This document shows positions 7,339-12,020 of a stretch of DNA of 12,020 nt, one piece after another (the first letter of the stretch is position 1; the number at the start of each line of letters is the position of its first letter). This DNA comes from Pseudomonadales bacterium (lineage in GTDB: Bacteria; Pseudomonadota; Gammaproteobacteria; Pseudomonadales; Moraxellaceae): assembly GCA_013043915.1 (NCBI GenBank), contig JABEVH010000015.1:1-12020 (forward strand), written 5' to 3'. A model generated the notes under the pieces. It searched no databases and was not told the DNA's origin. It was given only the letters and a program-made list of their open reading frames with translations. Position numbers and translations under genes: made by a program.

Positions 7339-8129
7339 ATAATCTCCTGAGTCAATACCACAGCGTCCATCGCCAGCATGCCATAGTGTACGCCGAGGTC
7401 AATGACTTCAGCATGGGAACCGGGGCCTGCTGCCCCTAAGCAAACAAATAGTGGCAACAGGTGTTCATGGGTAGGATGATTGCGTGCAGCATCGGGAGCT
7501 TGGTGCTGGTAATCAAGCAGGGCCTCGTGCTGGCCGGATCGCAGCCGATCCAGCATCCAGTGCCTAAAAGTTTGCACAAAGGGTAGCGCAGGCCCATCTT
7601 CAGCAACTTGCCCGAAGTAGCCAAGGTTGTGTGTCAAGCCTCCTGAGCCCAGCACCAGGATATTAAGGTCACTGAGGGCGGCCAGCGCTTCACCCACGCG
7701 CAAATGAGCATGAGGCTGATTGTCAGTGAGCAGACTCAGTGCCAAGACGGGCACGTCGGCTTCAGGATACATGGACAACAAAGGCACCCAGACGCCATGA
7801 TCAAATCCACGCCCAGCATCTAGTTTGCAGCTAATTCCATACTCCTCTATGCGTTGAGTGATGGCGCTGGCGAGTTTAGGAGCACCTGCCGGGGTATAAC
7901 TTAAATGGTATAGATGATCAGGAAAACCATAAAAATCAAAAATCTGCCCAGGTTGTTGTGCAGAGGTAATAGCCAAGCCCTGACGTTGCCAGTGTGCTGA
8001 TATAACGACGATGGCGTCAGGGCGCGGTAAGCTCTGTGCCAGATCACGCCAGGCTTGGCCAACGCGACCTGGATGAGCAGCCAAGGTGGGCGCTCCATGT
8101 GATACAAAAATGACGGGTTGTCGGGTCAT
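7335..8129 (-). CDS. DODA-type extradiol ring-cleavage dioxygenase (LigB/YgiD-like)
   Basis: The 264-residue protein is of the 4,5-DOPA dioxygenase / E. coli YgiD family, related to LigB extradiol dioxygenases, which open catechol-type rings with a bound metal. Metal-site histidines are visible in VSHGAPT (H11), ISAHW (H46) and GLTHN (H167). The GFDHGVWVPLLSMYP block and the C-terminal THEHLLPLF are family hallmarks. No signal peptide is present, so it is cytoplasmic. The ATG at 8129 overlaps the mmsB stop by 4 nt (ATGA) and lacks a Shine-Dalgarno, which points to coupled translation. Its own stop overlaps the nuclease GTG by 4 nt (GTGA). No aromatic pathway genes surround it, so its role beside valine catabolism genes is unexplained. 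The substrate is not deducible. Confidence 0.9.
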   Translation of the reverse strand: MTRQPVIFVSHGAPTLAAHPGRVGQAWRDLAQSLPRPDAIVVISAHWQRQGLAITSAQQPGQIFDFYGFPDHLYHLSYTPAGAPKLASAITQRIEEYGISCKLDAGRGFDHGVWVPLLSMYPEADVPVLALSLLTDNQPHAHLRVGEALAALSDLNILVLGSGGLTHNLGYFGQVAEDGPALPFVQTFRHWMLDRLRSGQHEALLDYQHQAPDAARNHPTHEHLLPLFVCLGAAGPGSHAEVIDLGVHYGMLAMDAVVLTQEIM

Positions 8130-9019
8130 GGGAGGGATTCCATGCTACGAATAAGCTGAAGTATGCCAGAAAAGTCCTCCTGTTCATGCCCTTTTGCTAC
8201 ATGTTGTGCGTAAAGTTGCTGCGCAAGGGAGCCTAAAGGGGTAGACACGTGCCAGGCTTCAGCGCTCTGGTGGGCTAATGTCAGATCCTTGAGCATAAGC
8301 TGCGATTGAAAACCACCACGGTAGCTTTGGCTGGCTGGGGACTGTGGCATCACGCCAGGCCAGGGATTGTAGACTTCAAGGGACCAGTTGCGTCCAGAAC
8401 TCTTCTGCATGATGGTCGATAGCGTGGCAGGATCCAGCCCTTGCTTGACACCTAAGTTCAGTGCCTCGCAGGTTCCCAGCATATGTATAGCCAGTAGCAT
8501 GTTGTTGCAGAGTTTGGCCACAGACCCAGCACCTGCAGGGCCGGCGTGCATGATGTTTTGACCCATGAGGCTCAAGACAGGTTGAGCTTGTGTCACAACG
8601 CTGGCCGAGCCGCCACACAGGAAACTCAAGGTGCCGGCAGCGGCACCCGTCACGCCGCCAGAGACTGGGGCATCAAGAAAGTCCAAGCTGCGGGTTTGGG
8701 CTTCCTGATGGAGTTGGCGGCTAAGCTCAGGGCTGACCGTTGAGCAATCGATGACCAGTGTCCCGGCTGAGAGTTGTCGTAGGAGTCCTGTAGTCCCCAG
8801 ATAAAGATCATGAACAGCCTTGTCATGAGGGAGCATGCTGATGACGATATCATGGCGCGCTGCGCCTGGTGTGAAGGCATGAGCCCCATGGTCCAGCAAG
8901 GCTTGTAGGCAGGCAGGTGCAGGATCATGGACATCCAGGCTGAGGCCGGCGTCTAGCAGTCGCTGGGCCATGCGACCGCCCATCTGTCCTAAACCAAAAA
9001 AAGCGATAGGGGTGTCCAT
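8126..9019 (-). CDS. mmsB: 3-hydroxyisobutyrate dehydrogenase
   Basis: The 297-residue NAD-dependent enzyme oxidises 3-hydroxyisobutyrate to methylmalonate semialdehyde in valine breakdown. Domain order is an N-terminal Rossmann fold with GLGQMGGRMA at about residues 8-17, the DCSTVSPE segment, the substrate-binding signature DAPVSGGVTGAAAGTL, then an all-helical C-terminal domain starting with the catalytic lysine K169 in AKLCNN. The start at 9019 (MDTPIAFFGLG) is chosen because family members begin a few residues before the glycine motif and because GGAG stands 8 nt upstream (9028-9031). The frame stays open to 9073, but that extra part lies inside the hydrolase gene. It overlaps the stop of that gene by one base (TGATG). 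The related tartronate semialdehyde reductases are a possible alternative, but the neighbours favour the valine role. Confidence 0.93.
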   Translation of the reverse strand: MDTPIAFFGLGQMGGRMAQRLLDAGLSLDVHDPAPACLQALLDHGAHAFTPGAARHDIVISMLPHDKAVHDLYLGTTGLLRQLSAGTLVIDCSTVSPELSRQLHQEAQTRSLDFLDAPVSGGVTGAAAGTLSFLCGGSASVVTQAQPVLSLMGQNIMHAGPAGAGSVAKLCNNMLLAIHMLGTCEALNLGVKQGLDPATLSTIMQKSSGRNWSLEVYNPWPGVMPQSPASQSYRGGFQSQLMLKDLTLAHQSAEAWHVSTPLGSLAQQLYAQHVAKGHEQEDFSGILQLIRSMESLP

Positions 9020-10143
9020 CAATTCTTCTCCGGTGGAATTACGACAGGTTGCTGGCCCCAGTGGGCAGGCCATAGAAAGTAAGTATCCATATCAATCATG
9101 CCAGCATGCTGATGCTGCCAGTGGGGTTGCTGGTCTTTATCCACCAGGCGAGCTCGTACTCCTTCGGCCAAATCACCGAACTGGCAGCAGCGTACTGCCA
9201 TGATGAACTCCATATTGAAACACTCTGCTAAGGAGCGATGCCTGCCGCGGCGCAGTTGTTCAAAGACCAGAGAAGCTGTGATAGGGCTGCCTGTTTTTAG
9301 GGTAGAGATGGCTTGTTGTATCCATGGAGACGTTGAGTCCAGTGCCAGAATATTACTGATAACTTCGACGGCACTATCACCTCGTCCCGCGTGGCGAATA
9401 AGGTCTTCATGCTGACGAAGAGGTGACTCAGGTAATTCTGGGGATTGTCGACCAAGTTCTCGCATAATGTGCGATAGCATACGATGGTTGTAGGCAGCGT
9501 CAATATCAAACTCGGAGGCAACCAGAGACTCCATCAAGGTTGCGAACTGCGAGTTGCCCAAGTAATAATCGGCCAATCCAGCATAGAGCGCATCCGCTGC
9601 GTTTAGGGGCGCCCCGGTCATGCCGAGGAAACAGCCCATGCCTGGAGGCAGGCGATTGAGAAACCAGCTGCCTCCCACATCGGGGAATAAGCCTATGCCA
9701 ATCTCTGGCATAGCCAGTCGTGAGGTTTCAGTCACGATGCGATGACTGGCGCCTGCCAGCAGGCCCATGCCTCCTCCCATGACGACACCGGTAGCCCAGA
9801 TCAGTACCGGTTTGGTATAGGTGTGTAGCAAGTAGTCAAGACGATACTCTTCGCTAAAGAAATATTCAGCCTCAGGATTGCGCGCTCCGGCGGGGAGTGC
9901 ACGTATGCTGTCATAAAGTCGTCGTATGTCGCCCCCGGCACAGAAGGCGCGCTCACCCTCTCCCTTAAGTACAACCAGCGCAATTTGGGGATCTGCTTGC
10001 CACTGTCGCAATTGCTGATCAAGCAGGCGAACCATGTCCAGGGAAAGCGCATTTAATGACCGTGGTGAGGACAGGGTGGCAATGCCGACCTGCATGCTCG
10101 AAGCCGTATTAAGCCGTTCAGTAGTTATAGGTGTGTCGTTCAT
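9019..10143 (-). CDS. 3-hydroxyisobutyryl-CoA hydrolase (crotonase fold)
   Basis: The 374-residue member of the enoyl-CoA hydratase/isomerase superfamily is longer than simple hydratases (about 260), as expected for HIBCH-type hydrolases. These cut 3-hydroxyisobutyryl-CoA to free 3-hydroxyisobutyrate. The oxyanion-hole block AFCAGGDIRRLYD and the GVVMGGGMGL turn are clear. The catalytic pair appears as E147 in MPEIGIG and D155 in LFPDVGG, eight residues apart as in known HIBCH enzymes. The C-terminal CFNMEFIMAVRC and GVRARLVDKD segments are also family features. The ATG at 10143 follows the mmsA stop after 6 nt without a Shine-Dalgarno, so it is probably coupled. An ATG at residue 17 is a possible later start. 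Its place between mmsA and mmsB completes three consecutive valine steps. Confidence 0.94.
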   Translation of the reverse strand: MNDTPITTERLNTASSMQVGIATLSSPRSLNALSLDMVRLLDQQLRQWQADPQIALVVLKGEGERAFCAGGDIRRLYDSIRALPAGARNPEAEYFFSEEYRLDYLLHTYTKPVLIWATGVVMGGGMGLLAGASHRIVTETSRLAMPEIGIGLFPDVGGSWFLNRLPPGMGCFLGMTGAPLNAADALYAGLADYYLGNSQFATLMESLVASEFDIDAAYNHRMLSHIMRELGRQSPELPESPLRQHEDLIRHAGRGDSAVEVISNILALDSTSPWIQQAISTLKTGSPITASLVFEQLRRGRHRSLAECFNMEFIMAVRCCQFGDLAEGVRARLVDKDQQPHWQHQHAGMIDMDTYFLWPAHWGQQPVVIPPEKN

Positions 10144-10149
10144 AAAAAA

Positions 10150-11646
10150 TCAACGCAATTGGATCGTGGTATTAAGTTCGCTGGGTTCAGACTCTTCAGG
10201 CCAGCGCACTGTGATCGTTTTAGTTTCGGTATAAAATCGGACAGCTTGTTTGCCATAGGCATGCAAATCTCCATAAAAGGACTTGCGCCAGCCGGTAAAA
10301 CTAAAAAAGGGTAGAGGAACAGGGATGGGGATGTTAATGCCAACCTGCCCTACTTCTATGTTGTGCTGAAACTTGCGTGCAGCTGCTCCGCTACGGGTAA
10401 ACAAGGAGCAACCGTTACCATAAGGGTTAGCGTTGATGAGGTTGATAGCTGCATCGAGACTGTTGACTTCCATGCAACTAAGTACCGGGCCAAAAATTTC
10501 TTCACGGTAGATACGCATCTGCGGGGTTACTCCGGCAAACAGGGTGGCACCCACCCAATGTCCATCCTCAGCCCCAGCAACCGTAGCATGGCTACCATCA
10601 AGCAGGCAGGCAGCTCCTTCTTTCTTGCCTGCTTCAATGAGATCCAGGACGCGGGTACGTGCGCGCGCGGAAATGAGTGGGCCAAAAGCTGCCTGAGGGT
10701 CATCACAAAGACCAGGCTTAAGTTGTTGTAGGGCATCAGCAACTTCGTGTTGCCAAGATTGAGCTTCGCCCACAAAGATAGCCACCGAAATAGCCATGCA
10801 ACGTTGTCCTGCAGCACCACAAGCAGCTCCGACAAGAGCGTTGATGACCTGGGTCTTGTCAGCATCAGGCATGATGACCATATGGTTCTTGGCTCCAGCC
10901 ATACACTGCACTCGCTTTAAGTGGTGAGTGGCTGTGCGGTAGACAATTTCACCTACAGGCACTGAGCCGACAAAGGACACAGCTTTGATATCTGGATGTT
11001 CCAGCAGCTGCTGGACCTGAGCAGCCCCACCATGGACCACCTGCAACACGCCCGAGGGGCAGCCGGCTTCCACAAAGAGCTCAGCCAGACGGGTAGGGGT
11101 CAGGGGGACTTGTTCAGAAGGTTTAAGCACAAAAGTATTGCCGCAGGCAATGGCTAAGGGAAACATCCACAAGGGAATCATCGCAGGAAAATTGAAAGGA
11201 GTAATACCTAAACAGACGCCTAGCGGTTGGATTAAGGAATAAATGTCTACGCCGCGTGCTACATTTTCAGCCGTCTCCCCCATGAGCATGCTGGAAATGC
11301 CTGCTGCTTGTTCAACCACTTCAATGCCTCTCCAGACATCACCACGCGCATCAGCCAGAGTTTTTCCGGTCTCACTGGCCAATAGCCGAGCCAGGTCGTC
11401 CAGGTGTTCCTTGAGCAGGGCCTGATACCGCATCATCAAGCGCGCACGTTCAGGAGAAGGAACTTCTTTCCAGGTCGCAAATGCTGTTTGTGCCGAGGCC
11501 ACGGCTTCGTTGATCTCATCAGGAGTTGCTAAGGAGACCTGCGCCAGAATCTTGCCGGTTGCTGGATTTTGTACTTCTAGCTTCGTTGAGCTTGTACTAG
11601 GCGTGAACACGCCATCAAGTAACAATGGAACGACGGGTAAAGTCAT
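10150..11646 (-). CDS. mmsA: Methylmalonate-semialdehyde dehydrogenase (CoA-acylating)
   Basis: The 498-residue aldehyde dehydrogenase superfamily enzyme turns methylmalonate semialdehyde into propionyl-CoA with NAD and CoA, the last special step of valine breakdown. It starts with PLLLDGVF, has the cofactor segment TPFNFPAMIPLWMFPLA (about residues 145-165), the SFVGSVPVGE turn, and AGAKNHMVIMPDAD, typical of the CoA-dependent MMSDH group instead of ordinary ALDHs. The catalytic cysteine is C283 in GQRCMA. The C-terminal FFSFTGWRKSFYGDLHAYG block is an MMSDH hallmark. The ATG at 11646 has TGAGG 7 nt upstream. It is the first gene of the minus-strand unit, so the promoter should be in the leader to its right. 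The isobutyryl-CoA dehydrogenase and enoyl-CoA hydratase for the earlier steps are not in this window. Confidence 0.96.
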   Translation of the reverse strand: MTLPVVPLLLDGVFTPSTSSTKLEVQNPATGKILAQVSLATPDEINEAVASAQTAFATWKEVPSPERARLMMRYQALLKEHLDDLARLLASETGKTLADARGDVWRGIEVVEQAAGISSMLMGETAENVARGVDIYSLIQPLGVCLGITPFNFPAMIPLWMFPLAIACGNTFVLKPSEQVPLTPTRLAELFVEAGCPSGVLQVVHGGAAQVQQLLEHPDIKAVSFVGSVPVGEIVYRTATHHLKRVQCMAGAKNHMVIMPDADKTQVINALVGAACGAAGQRCMAISVAIFVGEAQSWQHEVADALQQLKPGLCDDPQAAFGPLISARARTRVLDLIEAGKKEGAACLLDGSHATVAGAEDGHWVGATLFAGVTPQMRIYREEIFGPVLSCMEVNSLDAAINLINANPYGNGCSLFTRSGAAARKFQHNIEVGQVGINIPIPVPLPFFSFTGWRKSFYGDLHAYGKQAVRFYTETKTITVRWPEESEPSELNTTIQLR

Positions 11647-11653
11647 GACGAGG

Positions 11654-11658
11654 CCTCA
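11654..11658 (-). promoter_or_regulatory. Ribosome-binding site of mmsA
   Basis: On the minus strand TGAGG lies 7 nt before the mmsA ATG. It is part of an 8-bp perfect palindrome GAGGCCTC. Confidence 0.65.
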
Positions 11659-11675
11659 TTTAATTTTCATAAATT

Positions 11676-11694
11676 ATCCTCACGGAATGAGGAT
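11676..11694. promoter_or_regulatory. Perfect 7-5-7 palindrome in the mmsA leader, possible operator
   Basis: ATCCTCA (11676-11682) and TGAGGAT (11688-11694) are exact inverted copies around the 5-bp centre CGGAA, starting 30 nt upstream of the mmsA start. On the minus strand a GATAAT (11673-11678) overlaps its downstream edge and could be a -10 box, which would put the palindrome inside the promoter, as for a repressor site. The matching -35 is poor, so the promoter itself is weakly supported. If transcription starts further up, the same bases could form an RNA hairpin ahead of the ribosome-binding site. Confidence 0.45.
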
Positions 11695-11795
11695 GGGGTA
11701 ACACAGGCATGAAGTTCAGAATACCTATTTCAAGTAAACTGGGATGCCACGCCAGTCGCTGCCAAGCATAGTTCTTTTTTAGGGGAGGAGGTACT

Positions 11796-11819
11796 ATGTT
11801 GAGTTTGCTATTGCGCTGA
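11796..11819 (+). CDS. Seven-codon ORF behind a strong Shine-Dalgarno (doubtful)
   Basis: ATG starts a frame encoding MLSLLLR and then TGA. GGAGG (11785-11791 region) stands about 5-6 nt before the ATG, the best plus-strand ribosome site in this gap. A second ATG begins 3 nt after the TGA. It could be a leader peptide or chance; there is no conserved family to compare it with. Confidence 0.15.
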   Translation: MLSLLLR

Positions 11820-11822
11820 TCG

Positions 11823-11963
11823 ATGAGTACGCCGATGAGGCGTTGGGCACGCCGGATTCAAAATCGCGCTGAATCGTGTCAAATCATTCTTTCAGCAATC
11901 GGGATGTCAATAGGCTATGTGGTTGGACGGAGCCGCTTCGCGGAGGAAAACAAGGTAATTTGA
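11823..11963 (+). CDS. Possible 46-residue small membrane protein (doubtful)
   Basis: The frame begins MSTPMRRWARR, has a basic N-terminus, a mildly hydrophobic stretch at about residues 21-35 (IILSAIGMSIGYVVG) and a charged end (EENKVI), as a single-span small protein might. It has no Shine-Dalgarno of its own and would depend on coupling to the seven-codon ORF just before it. I recognise no family. An overlapping third frame (11783-11869) also looks protein-like but has no good start, so the region may be decayed sequence. Confidence 0.2.
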   Translation: MSTPMRRWARRIQNRAESCQIILSAIGMSIGYVVGRSRFAEENKVI

Positions 11964-12020
11964 TCGGCCGGTCTTAAAATAGTCTGACCCCCCTGCGTCA
12001 ACAAGGGGATCAATCAACGA

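Larger units (their letters stand above)
11695..12020. other. Region upstream of mmsA without a recognised gene
   Basis: About 325 bases hold no ORF I can assign. Besides the two tiny ORFs noted separately, there is a T-run just before the GGAGG site (11774-11780), a short hairpin CCGC-TTC-GCGG near 11931-11941, a palindromic patch around CGGCCG near 11965, and a TCTGACCCCCC stretch at 11983-11993 with a weak CCCCT...AGGGG pairing (11990-11994 with 12004-12008). The promoter of the mmsA unit should lie in the part nearest the gene. I could not find a convincing -35/-10 pair. Confidence 0.5.

Noticed and set aside
9020..9073. 18-residue N-terminal extension of the 3-hydroxyisobutyrate dehydrogenase
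   Set aside because: It would overlap the hydrolase gene by a further 54 nt; the ATG at 9019 has a Shine-Dalgarno and starts just before the glycine motif as in the family.
11725..11750. Sigma-54-like promoter element TGGCAT on the minus strand before mmsA
   Set aside because: The -12 GC at the required spacing is missing.
11815..11845. Possible IS3-type transposase fragment (frame reading ALIDEYADEAL, like the LIDEYTRECL of IS3-group integrases)
   Set aside because: Only about eight residues resemble it, with no further transposase sequence or terminal repeats around, so chance is as likely.

Overview
The window reads as ordinary chromosomal sequence from a gammaproteobacterium with moderate GC (about half G+C by eye). 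The evidence is a minCDE locus with gammaproteobacterial-type proteins, an Ogt-type methyltransferase, a wax-ester-synthase/DGAT-type acyltransferase, and a valine-catabolism set. I cannot name the genus from sequence alone. Coding density is very high, and I see no CRISPR array, tRNA, rRNA, integrase or intact insertion sequence.

Left part (1-3345): a plus-strand WS/DGAT acyltransferase gene (storage lipid synthesis) runs tail to tail into a minus-strand pair, a stomatin/slipin-like SPFH membrane protein followed by a Bcr/CflA-type drug efflux transporter. The acyltransferase and efflux genes overlap at their 3' ends by 38 bp. The slipin and efflux genes overlap by 11 bp.

Middle (3346-4660): a divergent intergenic region of about 150 bp separates the slipin from a plus-strand two-gene unit, a dienelactone-hydrolase family protein and the DNA repair methyltransferase ogt. 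These two are joined by an ATGA overlap. A 10-bp perfect inverted repeat covers the ogt stop codon and lies between the convergent ogt and minE genes.

Right part (4662-11646): eight minus-strand genes are packed as one apparent transcription unit, in the order mmsA, 3-hydroxyisobutyryl-CoA hydrolase, mmsB, DODA-type extradiol dioxygenase, secreted S1/P1-type nuclease, minC, minD, minE. Junctions are 6 nt, -1, -4, -4, about -89, 43 and -4. The first three genes carry out the lower part of valine breakdown (3-hydroxyisobutyryl-CoA to 3-hydroxyisobutyrate to methylmalonate semialdehyde to propionyl-CoA). The last three place the division septum. The nuclease gene runs about 89 nt into minC in another frame, which is the most unusual gene junction here.

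Far right (11647-12020): the leader of mmsA has a good ribosome-binding site and a perfect 7-5-7 palindrome. Beyond it are about 320 bases without a recognisable gene, holding only two tiny doubtful plus-strand ORFs behind a strong Shine-Dalgarno. I found no convincing new biological system. The best leads are the valine-to-Min gene chain, the nuclease/minC overlap and the mmsA palindrome.
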